Position numbers and translations under genes: made by a program. The notes below the pieces were generated by a model. The model did not search any database. It saw nothing but the letters and a program-made list of their open reading frames with translations, and had not been told where the DNA came from. A stretch of DNA of 64,000 nt from Copromyces sp. CBS 386.78. Its lineage: Eukaryota; Ascomycota; Sordariomycetes; Sordariales; Sordariaceae. The stretch is taken from positions 434,001-498,000 of the forward strand of contig MU839101.1 of assembly GCA_030685235.1 (NCBI GenBank), given 5' to 3'. Shown piece by piece: positions 42,318 through 55,484 of this stretch. Position 1 is the stretch's first letter, and each line of letters opens with the position of its first letter.

Positions 42318-44553
42318 TTACTGCACACTCCCATACCCCGACTTACACTGCTTGCCCAGCGCCGTACTTCCACTGCGCATATAACAGATTTTAGCCTTCG
42401 CACACTCCTCTGTCTCACACTTCTTACTCTTCGCACTGCTCTTCCCCTGATACTGCGTAAACAGCTCAACAAGCGTCCTGTTCCGTTCCATCGCCTCCGT
42501 CACCCCATGCCAGAAAGTAGCATTAAGCGGTGCGTCGGTCGGCCAGTTAACCACAGGCCCGTAGGCAGCACGAGTCGAGTACTCCAGTTTGAACACGGGC
42601 CCTTCTCCTCCCTTAGCTCCCTCAATAGATGATGTAGAAAGGTTAGTATACGTGCCCACATCACTGTAGAAGGTATAAGCCTCCATAACCTCCCAACTAC
42701 CCGTATCAACCTCGTACATCCGATAACCCGAATTCAGATTCTGCAGCGGCGTCATGGAAGGACCAAACCACGCCGTCACCAGCGCATCCTTCTTAGTCTG
42801 CGCCGTCCCGTTATTCTTGTAATAAAGCGTGAACTGGTCCTCATGCGAATGCCCGAAGAAAATGTTGGCAATCACATGCGGACTGTACCGCTCGACGATC
42901 TGATAAAAGTAATCCGCGCTGTTCGGCATCGCGCTCCCGCCGTCCCACCCAGTGGGGATGTGCGCGACGATCCAGACGCGTTGCCCTTTATCTTCGGCGG
43001 CTTGGAGTTCATCAATCAGAAAGGAAAACATGCCGCTGTAGTCGGGGTTGGAAGAGTTGAGCAGGGCGAACGGGTTGTGTTGGTAGTACATGTCGCTGTT
43101 CAGAGTGATTACTTTGAGGTTGGGGTGATGAGGGGGAGAAACGGCGTAGGCGGCGTAATGCGTGGCGGCTTGATGCGCGACGGATGGGGAGATCCAATTG
43201 TAGTGAGCCCAGAGGGAGGAGACGTGGTCATAGTTCCAGGAAAATTGCTGGCCGAGGGTGGAGTTGTTGTCGATGGCATGGGGGGCTTCGTAGTCGGCTG
43301 GGGCTGTGTCGTGGTTTCCGAGAGCAGTGTAGATGGGTCCGCCGATGTAGGCCTTGAACATCTCCCAGATGGCAACTTCGGAGGCCTCAACATAGGCACG
43401 CGATGCCTGGTTCTCATCGTCGTGGGCGATCAGGTCGCCTGTGTAGAGGGAGAAGGCGGGCGGGTGCTTGGAGGAAGTACCTGTCAAAGGGCCGATGGAT
43501 TGCAGAGCGGCGAGGGCCAGGTAAAATGGGGAATCGCACTTGTAGTAGCCAAAGAGAGGAGCAGAGACGGAGATCTCGGGAACGGTACCGTTTGCTGGTG
43601 GCTCAGAGTACCGACAGCACATGTAGGATGTGCAGTTGGCTTCGGATCCAACGCTGTACCGAGGGTCTAGAAGTTGATTAGCATGGTGATGATCTTTAAG
43701 TTGAAAATGGATCAGTGGATCGTCTCACCAAGATGAAGATCCGACAAGTGCAACACCTTGACCGTCTTGCCGCTCCGACGAGACTCAGCAGGCTTCTTAG
43801 GCTTGGGCTTCGGGAATTTGGCTTTGACAGATTGTACAGTGGGATAATCGCAGGTGCCCTTGCGTAAATACGAGCAGATATATTTCCCATCGAGTCCCGC
43901 AACATCGGCATAGGCGAGGATCTGTGCCCATGAAGCGCCGGACCCGTTGGGACCATACGTGAGCTCGCAGCTGCTGTACGTGCTGAACTTGAGCGAGTGG
44001 CATAGCGATACCATGCCGGTTGGAAAGTGAGTGGGAGCCAATTTGGCTACCATTTGGCCCACCGCCAGGGCGGCAATGCACTTGGAGCATGTATTCGACC
44101 CTCCGGTGTCGTTGCTCTGGAAGATTCGCGAGATCTCAGAGACAGCTGCTGATACGATGGCCTCACCAGTAGCATCTGAGAGATTGGCTACAGGTGGGGG
44201 GTAAATCACCGGGTCGTCATTGGAATCCGGGACGTGCTTTGGGTCCGTAAGGTTAAATGGGAAAGTGATGTTCAGAACGGGATCGTATAAGACGGGCTGT
44301 GGCTGGTTCGTTGGACCTGGCTTGACTGAGACATGGACATCTGAGTTAGAGAGAGCTCTTGATCATCGGCACAAGACATCATCTCACCATAATAGCTTGA
44401 GAAGACTGAAGTCGGAAAAGCGGCAGGAACAGTGAAAATAGAGACAGAGCCGGGGTAAGTGACTTCGTCCTGATGATGTGGTGGAGATTGTTTGGGATGA
44501 GCAAAGGCCGGCGCAACGGCCATCGCCATCACGGAACACCAGAAGAGGCCCAT
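42318..44553 (-). CDS. Acid sphingomyelinase-type phosphodiesterase
   Basis: Complement of join(42318..43666, 43729..44325, 44388..44553), 703 aa; two 62-nt introns with GTGAGA donors. A signal peptide (MGLFWCSVMAMAVAPAFA) is followed by a saposin-B-like Cys region (CSKCIAALAVGQMVAKLAP ... SLCHSLKF ... YICSYL), then the calcineurin-like metallophosphoesterase domain with the metal-binding blocks HLSDLHLDPRYSVGS, YTGDLIAHDD, ALGNHDTAP, VAHIPTGWDG and IFFGHSHEDQF. Many N-glycosylation sites fit a secreted or vacuolar enzyme. Acid sphingomyelinases cleave sphingomyelin to ceramide and phosphocholine; fungi have little sphingomyelin, so the natural substrate may differ. Four Cys lie in the C-terminal tail. 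The start ATG opens the signal peptide. Confidence 0.9.
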
Positions 44554-45877
44554 CGTGGTGGTCGACCGTGAGAAGCAAGAAACTGCTATGGGCTCTGACC
44601 GAAGAGAACCAGCGATATTTCTCTTAAGCTTCACCGACTCGAGAGGGACATCCACGTACGTATTTATGTGGCAGGAGGCTGGAGAACATTCGTAGCTTCC
44701 ATGCGCATTGAATGCAACAGTATCTACCTCCAAGTGCTCCAACCGAAATAGGAAGTTCGTTTTCCAAGTTGTGTAGATCCACCCTTACCGATTCGACTTG
44801 TTAACATGGAGGTACTACGGTGGTACCGACTGTCCTACCCCTCCTAGCCTATGATAAAGACCCCTGATTAGTGACGTAAGTGTACCTTGCTCCTTATCAC
44901 TGCCGCGTGTTCCGTGGGACGTGGTGATCTTGAAGTAGCTGAGGAAGCTTATTTCCGGATAGCACGTTGAGAATTGTCAGGATCCAATTGGGTGTGAGTG
45001 ATAATCGCAAACCTCCGACCTCCGAGTGTCCAACCTCCAGCCTAGCTACCTAGATGCGTTTTCCCTAGAATACCTTCTTTGAGTTGAACGTCAACCACGG
45101 TGGCACCCTTCCTTGCAAGGTCTGCTTATAGCTCTGCAGAAGCAAAACAGGTTGGCATATAGGTATAGAGCACGGCATTCAAATAGAGAGGGCGAGGTTG
45201 AACTTCTGAGCTCGTGCTCGAAAGTGAACATGCCGAACGCATGTTCGCGTGGACGACCCAGCTCTCGATTGAGTGGATATCAGAAGTCCCGAGTTGATAT
45301 CCCCTTGAACAATACCGCGCCCTCCTCGTTTTTAGACCGACACATAACCGCCAAAACCTATAACCGAGGTGAGAGTAGAATGAGGGACAATTGGCTGTCA
45401 GATAACACCGGTGACCGGCCTCGAGAATTTTGCCCACGGCAACACTCATGACGACGACCGCTTGGGCGGCTGGTAGAAGGCACGCCAAGACGAGTTGAGT
45501 GCATGATCAATAGAAATCGTGTTGTTGAGTCTTCCATCCGATGTGAAGGGATGTTGTATTCAGCAAGGTGAATGGTCAATAGAATTTTTCGCAAAGGCCC
45601 AGCCTCTGCCGCAGTGATTCATCTGATCTCGGGGCTGCGAAATGTTTCGGATGGAAACAAAATCGGCTCACCTATTGTCTCTGCCTTAAAAGTGCGGTTG
45701 AATAGGATGCGACTGGCAAGAAGTGACAGTTAAAATTTCAACGAAAATCGTGAAGCCATACTCTTCTTCTCCTTTAGTCTTCTGCTCTTCCAAACCCATC
45801 CCACTTTGTGAGATTGAACCTTCACAACAGAGAAGACGAAAACAACAACTTGAGATCGCAACACCAAGCAAACAACA
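44554..45877. promoter_or_regulatory. Divergent intergenic region, sphingomyelinase and chromodomain gene
   Basis: 1.3 kb between two divergent start codons, with both promoters. The sphingomyelinase frame stays open upstream to 44742, but the signal peptide starts at 44553. No named element is seen. Confidence 0.4.
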
Positions 45878-48800
45878 ATGCCAAAGCGAAAGACTCGAGA
45901 CTCTGAAGTCGACAGTCCAAAGATGGCTCCGACAGCCAACAAGAAGAGTTCGCCGGCTGAGAAGGCTCAGCAATCGTCAAAGTAAGTGTCAAGGCTATTC
46001 CCATGAGGTTGTGGTTTGGTGCCGGAGAGGAAGATCAACAATGGTTCAGAAGGAATGCAATCAATGGAATGGGCCCGCCAGTTACAGCGGCTCAGTGGCT
46101 TGTCAGTGCTGCACGGCAGTGGAAGGCTGGCCTATCATGGTGCCTTTTGTGGTGGATTGGGGGCTTGATAGCACCGTTAGCGGCAACGAACAGTGGCTGA
46201 CTTATGTCTAAGCAGTGCGGCTGCAGGAGGCGACCTCAGCCTTGCCCAACCATCCGCGGTCAACTGCAAGGACCGAGACAACGACGACGCCGCCGCAGCA
46301 CATGAAGCTTGGATAAGAAAGCTCCACAAGTCCGCGAGACGAGAGGTCTCACGAATCGGATCGGCTCGTACCAACCCGAACCGTCCACAGCGCGCCGCGA
46401 ACAAAAGCGCGCCGTCGGATCCGCCCTTGACATCTCTCAGGCGCAGCAGCCGTGTCCCTGCCCCCAAGAGGAACATCGCCGACAAGATCAAGACTGAGAG
46501 GGTCATGCCCAGAGGGCGCCCCAGAAAGTCACCCAAGGCCAAGAAGCCGAAGAAGGAATCGTCAGAGACATTCTATAAAGTTCGGCGCATTGCTGGAGAA
46601 AAGACCGAAAACGGTCGGCTGTTCTACTACATCGACTGGGCTAACGACCCCAACACTGGAGAGAGCTTTAAGCCGACCTGGGTATGATCTGGCTCCCTAT
46701 TACCTACGTTCTCACATACAGTAAACTAACCACCACTGCACTTACAGGAACCAGCTGAGTACGTGACTGAAGCTGCAATCGCTCATTGGGAGCTTACCAA
46801 AGACAAGGCACCACAAAGCGACGACGACGACACAGATCAAGAGAACAAAGCCCAGGACGAGGAAGACGAGGAGGACGAGTTGCCAATTGTTCGCCGCCGC
46901 CAGAAGCGCAAACTCTCGCAGGATCGAAAGGAGGCCGAAGAGCAGCAGCCGCGGAAGCGAGCTCGGACCGCCGACGCGAAGGTGAAGGACAACACGGGCG
47001 CCAATCCTCGCGTTAAGCCCGTCAAGATTGCTGTTGAGATTCCGCGCGAACCCACCGTCGACCCATCCGATTTCGTACCGGTCATTGTCTCCTCCCAAGA
47101 CAGTTCCCAGCCCGCCTCGCAGCATCAGGAGCCTGCAGCGCCAACAAAGGAGATCAGCCAACGGACGATTCCCGACTCGCAAGACGTGGGTGATTCCTTG
47201 CCATCCCTGCAGCAGGAAACCCAGAGGGAGCCAGAACTTTTGCCCGAAGAGGAAGTTAGCGACTACCATTCAGCCGTGGAAGATCCGGACTCTGAAAGCG
47301 CTGCTACTCCTTCCTCCTCCTTCGCGTCCGCCCAGGATCAGTCGACGCAGTCTGGGGCTGAGATTCCGTCCAGGCAGATCGAGGATCATTTTGAGGTTGA
47401 ACCCCAGTCCATCTCCTTCGACGACCAGCAAACCACGGCCGAGGAGGCCTCGCATCAACAGGACCTTGCTTCAAACCTGAGCAGCTCCCCGCCTGGAAGA
47501 TTCTTGACGCAAGTCGAACTCGATTGGTTAGCAGAAGAGATCTCGTCCAAGTCGGGAGTTATCGTCTCAACTAGCCAGGTCGTGAGCCAAAACCCCGATA
47601 ACCGCAGCCAGGGCCCCGCGAACGACGAACCCGACACCACAAACACTACACTTGCTTCGCACCAAAACTCGAACAGCGCTCCTTTGCAGGCCGCCCAGGT
47701 TCTGCTCCCTTCAAGCAGCGTTTCACAGCAACTGCGCAGCCAAATCGAATACTCGAGCTTAATCGAGAACTCTACACCATCCGAACGGGCGGCCCATATC
47801 AGCCGAACCGACAGCGACATCGTTCCGGCCACCTTGGGCAAAGAGGTCAGTGGCGCCAAAAATTCGCCAAGTGGCATCACAGAATCGCAAGCACCACCAT
47901 ACATGATACTGCGCATACTTGACGCAAACCAGCCCACTAAGCAGCCGCATTCTGACAAAACAGACAGAATCGACCGAGAGGCCTCGTCTCATAATCCGAA
48001 TACCCCTCCCCCTTCTTCTTTGTCGCCCACTGCGACCTCTTCAACACCCCACACACCTAATCAAAACGAAGACTGCGAGACAGCTAACTTCAGCATGGAC
48101 GACGCGTTCTCGACGGAGACGCCCCAGCTCTCCGCAACGGAGACGCTGCAACGATTGCGTGACTCTATCTACGGCAAGCAGTCCGATGAGCCACCCACAC
48201 TCTTAACCTCGCCAGCCTCGCATCTAGACCTCCATACCACCCAACCTGAGCAGCAGGAACATCAACCGATGGCAATCTCTCCTGCCAATGTTTTCCCTGC
48301 GCCTCACCCTGATCCGGCGGATTCATGGGACATTCAGCCATCAGGTAATATTCTTCACAGCATCGATCCGAGTCCTGGGTTGCATCCGGGATCCGTCATT
48401 TCCAACGGTGAGACCATCTCTGCTGTTGAGCAGCTTAGACGTAGTCTGGGACTCCCATTCACTCCCAACGCCCCACATACCGAGCTCGATATCTCTCCCG
48501 AGCCGGTCGAAACCCACGACCATGTAGCGTCCGACGAGTTGCCTGCAACCATTGCACCTTCTGATTTGGATGTATCAGCCGGCCATGATGCACTTCCGTC
48601 CCACGAACAGATCGATTTCGATCATAACAACGAAGACATGTCCAACACAACTCGGAACATGGACTCCGAAGAATCCGAGGAAGAATCGGAGTTAACCGAG
48701 TTTCTGGTCACCCTACCGATGGCGGCAAATTCTCGTCCCCAGTACCTCGAAACGATCGACAAGAACAAAGCTGCCATGGAGGAGTTTTGCCACGCCTTCA

Positions 48801-50737
48801 GCGAGTCCCACCCGGCGATGCCCAACGACATTCTCACCGCAAAAATCGACTCGATCTTCCAGCGACTGGGCGACCTCTGCGACTTGCCAGCCTATGCGGA
48901 CACCATCCCGGCGATGACGCCCACCGAAATGATGAAACACGCAGCGGGAACCAACACCAAGTTTTCTTTCATCTATGAGTTTCTCCACCTAGCTCGCGAC
49001 TTGAATCTCCGAGTTCTCATCCTTTGCCGACCTGGCAGGACATTTGATTACTTGGAAGCCGTAGTTTCTACGCCTGGTTTCAACTACAATGTTCTTGGGC
49101 GTGACGGGCCAAGCTCGCCCGACGAGACTTCTGACGGATTATGGGTGGTTCTGGCTTCATCAGACCAGGATCTGTCCGCTGTCCACGGACCTATCGATGT
49201 CGCCATCAAATTTGATCACGAGACAAGGTCAACCAGACTGCCTTCCGGTCTGGTTCCTGTTGTCTTGAGCCTTGTAGTCTCCTACACTCTAGAGCACGTT
49301 GACCTCCAACTCAGCCAAATGGAACATGAGTTGAGCGACTTGGAGAAGAAGAACGCCCTTACTCTGGCGATTGTCACTCCAACGGCGAGAAGGCTGTTCG
49401 TAAACCCACCAGATGACGGGCATGAGCCACACAAAGCTGCTGAGCTTTTTGCCTGTTTTTTGCAGAACCCAGATAATGATCTATCGTGGGATCCGCAAGT
49501 TCTTCCTGCGGATGTCTTTGATGGCTGGTTAAATTCGCAGAACCGTATGGAGTCAGCTCAGCATGTACTTCCTTCAAGAGATGCCACTGGCCGTAAGCGC
49601 TACTTGGTAAGTGTCGGAGCCTCAACCTGTTCATCATTTCTCAGGATTAGCTCACTAACTGGAACACAGGACGAAGTTGATGCTGGCACGCCAAAGCGAG
49701 TCAGGCTTTCTCAGACCCAGACTCCTCGGAATAGCACACCATCCCAGATGACCGACCTGCTGAGGAGTACTCTGGAGAAGTACCCCGGTCGACCGGCAAC
49801 GCAGTTCATGGAGGTTTCAGTAGAGCAGCTCGAAGCCCTGGCTTTCAAGATCTTCGAGCTGGAGTCAGATCTTGAGCGAGAAGCCAGCGACGAGAACCGA
49901 ACTCGCCTGCTAGCGAGGAACCTCGGCGTCGAACTGGATTCTTACAAACGCACGGTGGAAGTTTTTACACCCAAGTACACCGAAGCCCTGCACGACCGCA
50001 GCACCTTCGAGAAGACGTGCAAAAAGGCCGTCGACGACAACGCCGCAGCCCAAAGGCGGCTCGAAGCCAGCAAACACGACCTCGAGACAGCCAAGGCAGA
50101 AAACAAAGCTCTCGAGGCCAAACTAGCCGAAGCTAACTCACAACTCGCCAACTCCTCCAACCCGGACCTCTCCCGTCTCGCCCTTGCCGAGCAGGAACTC
50201 TCAGAAACCAAGACCAAACTCGCCGCTCTCGAGAAGCGCATGGTCACGACAACCAACGAGATGGAATACAGCCGCAGTGCCTACCAAAACGCCTCCAACG
50301 CGCACACGGAGCTGAACAACGAGAACGTCGCCCTCAAGCGGAAGGTCGAAGAACTTGAGCGCAAAGCCTCCGAGAACGTCGTGACGGTCAACCAGATCAA
50401 CGCCGACCAGGAGAAGAAGTTCCTGGGAAAGCAGAACGACGAGTACAGGGCTTTGATCCGCGACCGCGAGCGTGAGCTGGAGGTCGCGCGCGCCGAGCTG
50501 CGCCATCTCAAGAGCGGACGGCGCGAGACCCGCCAGGCTAGTGTCCCGCGGAGTCCGCGCACGACGACGGGGATCATGAGTCCGCGGACGACGGCCGGAC
50601 GCAGGAATGCGAACAATAACACGACGGACACGGCGGCGAGTAGTCGGGGAAATAGTCCTGCGCCGGGTAATGCTAGTGATGGGAACGGGAACGGAGGCAT
50701 GAACTTCAATCCCCGGTGGGGGCACCTGCGTGATTAG
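45878..50737 (+). CDS. Chromodomain protein with HDA2/3-like domain, candidate CDP-2-type HCHC subunit
   Basis: join(45878..45981, 46216..46681, 46748..49606, 49670..50737), 1498 aa. Introns are 234, 66 and 63 nt; the last is in frame and stop-free. An AT-hook-like PRGRPRKSPK (about 130) precedes a chromodomain (about 154-205) with FYKVRRIAGEK, RLFYYIDWAND and the exon-joined PTWEPAEYV. A long acidic, Ser/Gln-rich linker follows. Residues about 850-1120 resemble the HDA2/HDA3 helicase-like module (FSFIYEFLHLARDLNLRVLIL). The C-terminus is a coiled coil (about 1180-1430). Yeast Hda2/Hda3 hold Hda1 deacetylase. In Neurospora the chromodomain protein CDP-2 acts with HP1, HDA-1 and CHAP in heterochromatin. 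Orthology to CDP-2 is inferred. Confidence 0.83.
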
Positions 50738-51742
50738 GACATGACGACTAGGAGCCAGAACCGGAACCGGGGAAGGGGTCGGAGAGCGAAATCGATGGGT
50801 GTTTGAAAAGAAACATTATGTCCGGCTGTTTGTCGCGGCTGCTGTTTTTCTTTCATGGTACGACATCAAGGGAAGAAGACAGGGCAACGATTGAGATTGT
50901 CATTCTTTGACAATGGTGGAATGGTTATTTGCTCATTGCTTTTGTCACACATTGGCTATTTCCTATTTTCTTTTTCTTTCCTGTTTTCTACAGCCGATAG
51001 GGACTTTCACACAATACCCCTCTCCCTTAGCTTACGGCTCATTAGATCAGTTGTTGTTTTTTTTCGTTTTCTTTTATGTTGATAAGGCACGATAGGCCAA
51101 GTTGCATTTGAGGGTTGAGGGATGCATATGGAAGAGGTTGAGGCACTCGGCGCAATTAGGTCAGGTTGCCTTCTCTAGATACTTATTCTAGGCACAAGGA
51201 AACAGCAGAATTTTAGAAATTGTGAAACTGGACCATTCGAATGAAGAATGTTAACCCGCATCTGACTTTGTGAATCCTGCAGTGACTCTCATCACTGTCT
51301 TTGAGAGCATCTATTTTGCTGTTCGCGTCGGTCATTGTGTTTATTGAAACATATCATATGATACAAAGCGTCACAACCAACCGAAACCAACTGTTATCAT
51401 ATTTTTATCCAACTTTGTAGACAAACAGGTTGAACTCGTTCGATTCGTCTCTCTAAGCCTCTCCTTGGATATGCTACGCCCTTATTTCCAGCAATAAGAG
51501 TCTGGGGCCTAAGAAACATGTACAGTATCAGGAGGCAGCGCGTAGCGCTCTCTCTTATTCATGAGTTCCAAACACACACGCACGCCTTCCGTTTCACACG
51601 ACCCCTCCTCTCTCTTTCTCTCTCACCTCTTGGCTCTCTCATTTCCCCTCCGGAAACTTTCAAAGATTCTGGGAGGGTATTTGATGGGTCGTTTGAATAG
51701 TGATCGACCATCATGTCAACTTCTAAATTACGTTGACTAAAT
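50738..51742. other. Intergenic between convergent genes
   Basis: 1 kb of 3' flanks. T-rich tracts (about 50960-51080) and a CT-rich tract (about 51600-51630). No gene is seen. Confidence 0.45.
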
Positions 51743-52749
51743 TTAGTTGGCCTCCTCCGGGTAGAGGTCCTCCTTGAGGGTGATGCCGAGCTCCTCACGA
51801 AGGGGCTTGAGCTCAGCGAGGTACTGCTCGTACTGACCCTTGTTCTCAACCTTGGCCTTGATGCCTGTTATGAAAAAAAGTCCGTTGTCAGCATGGTTCT
51901 GGCTCCTCAAAACTATTGTATCGTCCCCTATCCACCCGAGTCTTCCAACACATTGATATTGGCGCATAGACGGGTCGTCGATGGCTGCGATGTGCGGTTT
52001 TCGGTGGTGGCAGTGATAATGCTATGACGGGATCGGGGTCTCTTACCCTCGAAGACGCGGACAGCGGTAGGGAAGTCGTTGACGCGGCGGGCAGCCTTGA
52101 GAGCGGCGGCAAGAACGGAGGGGGAGGGGACGAGATCGTAAGCGAAAGCGTTGTTCAGGTTGCGCTAATTTCGGTATGGCAGCGTCAGTCATCTGTCTCC
52201 TCCTTTCGTCGTCCCTGCCACCACAATATCGAATCATTGTCCCTTTGATCGAGGATGCAAAAGTGCGTCGTCGAGTCGGTCGTGAGAGTTGAGGTGGGAC
52301 AGGAGCGTGGGAGGTGATGCATACCTGAAGCTCGAAAACATCCTGGACGGCGTCAAACTCCTTCTCGTAGCTGTTGGAAAAGACGCAGGTTAGGAATTGG
52401 GGTGTTCTCGAGGGCGCATAGACGTGTTGAAGAGGTGGCCCTGGCTGAGGCTGAGGGGGGATAGAGTCGGAGGCATCACGTCATAGTGAAGCCGAGCTAG
52501 GACGGGCAGGTAGCTAGCTCGGGCCTGGGACTTCGGGAGCTCGGAGAGGTTGTAGCTTCCCGGCCGGGATGCCGGGGGCAAGACTCACCGGGCAGTGAAC
52601 TCCTCGAAGGTCTCCTCGTGGTGCTCGGAGCGGAAACGGCTGGAGGTGCTGAAGAGGCTGACGCGGGCGGCGACGGGCTGGGGGCGGGCGACGGCGCGGA
52701 AGAGGCCGGCGGAGGGGCCGCGGACGGCAGTGCGGAAGAAGGAGGCCAT
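51743..52749 (-). CDS. Cytochrome c oxidase subunit 5A (yeast Cox6)
   Basis: Complement of join(51743..51864, 52047..52164, 52325..52370, 52589..52749), 148 aa; three introns of 218, 160 and 182 nt. The N-terminus is a mitochondrial presequence (MASFFRTAVRGPSAGLFRAV ... FSTSSRF). The mature protein has HHEETFEEFTARYEKEFDAV, LNNAFAYDLVPSPSVLAAAL and RRVNDFPTAVRVFEGIKAKV, the all-helical TPR-like fold of COX5A/Cox6, a nuclear-encoded matrix-side subunit of respiratory complex IV. The acidic end LYPEEAN is typical. The frame is open upstream of the chosen ATG, but the presequence begins there. Introns are longer than in most genes of the window. Confidence 0.92.
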
Positions 52750-55484
52750 TGCGACGGAGGGACGGAGGGGGCTACTAGAGATGAAAATTAAGAGCACACG
52801 GTAAGAAGCTGGAACTGTAAAGCGAAGAAGACCGGGGGGAAGAAAAGGCAAGGCGGTAATTGGCGGCGGAGACGGAGGAGGCACGCACGTTACGTAGAGG
52901 GAGGTACGGTAGCTGAGATGATGGTCTCAATTGATGCTAACGAGGTCGAGGTTCGATGGTGTGCGTCGTAAATGCTTTAAAGTCTCCGGTATTGCACTGC
53001 ATCGAACCATTCGAATACTTCGGCTATGTCTTTTTCGCTTAGCTGACTAGCTGTGTTTTTTCCGCCCTCGAAGTACCTCTGGACGAGCCACAAGTCGGTC
53101 AGTGCACAAGCTCTCTAAGCTCACCTTACCAATTCGTACATGAGCTTGGTATGCAATTGGACGAACAACAGCCCACTTTTCCGCACCAGAAGTGGCTGAA
53201 GTGGCTGAATGCCTTCTTTAACTTCATAATGGGGCTGATGGCGAGTCCACCAACCGGGGGCATAACGCCTTCCTGTAGCTATGATGCAACGAACCACTGC
53301 GTGTGTTGCTCGTGTCGGTCTTTCACACAAGACGGTGCTTGTCCCGTGTTGCGGATATTCAATCCAACTCTTCGTCAAGTTGACCTTACCTATTCTATCC
53401 CTTGTGTTTTTTCTCTTTTGGCCCTCAGGTTCGAACGTTTTTTGCGAAAGTAGACGCTGGAGATTTGCGAGTATATCATCCTAGAAATCTGACTGCCAAT
53501 CGAATGTTTTAACCGGCACATGGTCCGTCATCTCAAAATGCACGTCTCGTGTGTGGATGGACGAGTGATGGGCCGCGTGAAGGCCAGGAGTCCGGAGAGA
53601 ACCTAGGAAACGCGCCTAGAAGCATTGGTGGGTTGGGGTTGTTGAACAGGCGGGAGCCGCGAGACATCAAACATGGACTTGACTGAACGACCGAGTCTTT
53701 ATCCCCGCTGGTTAATGTCTTACCGTGGCACTAGGCCAAGTTGTGAGCCCAATCGGCACGAGGGCAAGTTCACCTACGGTAGACGTATAGGCGTCTTCAT
53801 ATCAATCCCATCAAGATGGTTCTTGACAGCGCAAGTCGTGAACGTCTCACCTTCCTGAAACCTCGACATAGACTCCGATCGTTCGATCATACGGTCCGAC
53901 TGTTGACGCTCCGGTATGATGAACGAGGTATCCGATGTAGGGGAACCGTCGGTATTTGGTGAACCTCGAACGGCCTAGAAGGGTGTCTCCGAGTGTCGAG
54001 TCAATTCTCCATCTCATCCGTGTTTCAAACGGGCATGGTGGTTTCTAGTTTTGGCCCCCTTTGACGGAGCCCGTGTTGAGTCGCACGGTCGCACCAGAAC
54101 AGGCACGAGACACGATTGATGACGCGTTAAACTGAAAGTGAAGGTTCTGCGTTGTTGAACCACGCTGCAACCTCATCACGGGCTTCGCCGTGTCCCTTCC
54201 GGTGTCATCAATTCGGGCATCACTCCTCAAAAACAGACTCGCTGGCGACGTCGCAACCAGTCATGAGTGGCAGCACCTATTCCGATTTCCGAGGTCTTGG
54301 GTCTGTACATCATACCATACTGGTGCCGTACAACTGGATAGTTCGGCGCGGTGAGACGGAGATTCGGGACGTAATTGGGTGGTGAGAGCTGCAATGGCAA
54401 ATTGGGGAACTTCATATGCAGGAACTGGAAATGAAAAGCCAAGTGTCGTTGAGGCTAGGCGCGTCTGGGTGGCTACCCCTTTTCCACTTTGTTGATTACC
54501 GCCCAGAACGGTCACACTCACAGTGAGTGGCAGAGGCAGTCACCATTGCAGTGCCATCCATGCGGCTGACGGGACTGGATTGCCATGGCCCGGGGAAATC
54601 AGTGCACAGTGGGCACGGAAGTACCTGCTTCTTATGAATGGAAGGCCCGTGGATGGGAAGTCACGGCCGTCAGCCTGGGAGCCTTGCCTCACTCTCAGCT
54701 GCCTTGTCCTGTGATGAGTGTCAGATTTCAGGTCAAGTTCCAGGTTGGCTGGGGATAACTTGCTCTCGGGTGTTCATTGACTTTGGACCCGAGCATGGAT
54801 GATGGATGTGGCCGCCAAGAACTGTAACACTTGGGTTGGAGTCGCGAAGGGCTGAGATTTAGCGGCCTTGCTGTTGGCCACGTTAGACCTTCCATGGAAC
54901 ATCTGCGTACTGCACCATGCTGTCAACAAAGGTACATTGAATTTCTGCCCTCAAACATTGAAGTCAGCAAAGGCCGTTTTTGGTTATTCGTTCGCTCGCG
55001 CACTCTTGAAATTCTTCTTTGGACCGCATCGATTGATTGAAGCGCTTTGTCATTTCAGAAGACTCCAAATTCGTTTTCAACGGTCATTTTTGGATGTACC
55101 ATCGTCGGCGTCGTGGTCGCTGCGACTTTCAGAAGCTCACTGTCCGCCTTTCTGCAGAGGTACCACAAGTGGCCGTAACTACTGCGTGGCCGACTTCTTG
55201 GCGGCGGATCTTGGGCCTAATCTTGACCAGTTTCCCCCGTGGCCCGCCCGCGGATTCCGAGCATCGAATACAAAAATCTGCCCGCCTTTGGTGCCTCGCC
55301 CGGACAAACACAAGTCCCTGAATTCCGTACGCGGAGCCCCCCCCAACCCCTTTTTCCCCGTCGCGCGACGCTCCTCCACCTCCTCCCCTCCCTATATTGA
55401 CCTGTTTTCCCCAGCACCCGTCCAGCTCGGCTCTCGATTGTTGCACAACAACTCTGTCAACATCTCTCACTGCGCGCATTCAAG
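52750..55484. promoter_or_regulatory. Divergent intergenic region, COX5A and elongase, 2.7 kb
   Basis: Contains both promoters. A plus frame of 262 codons (54868-55656) runs through the elongase start in another phase and is not a gene. A CT-rich leader precedes the elongase ATG. I see no further gene in this long stretch. Confidence 0.4.
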
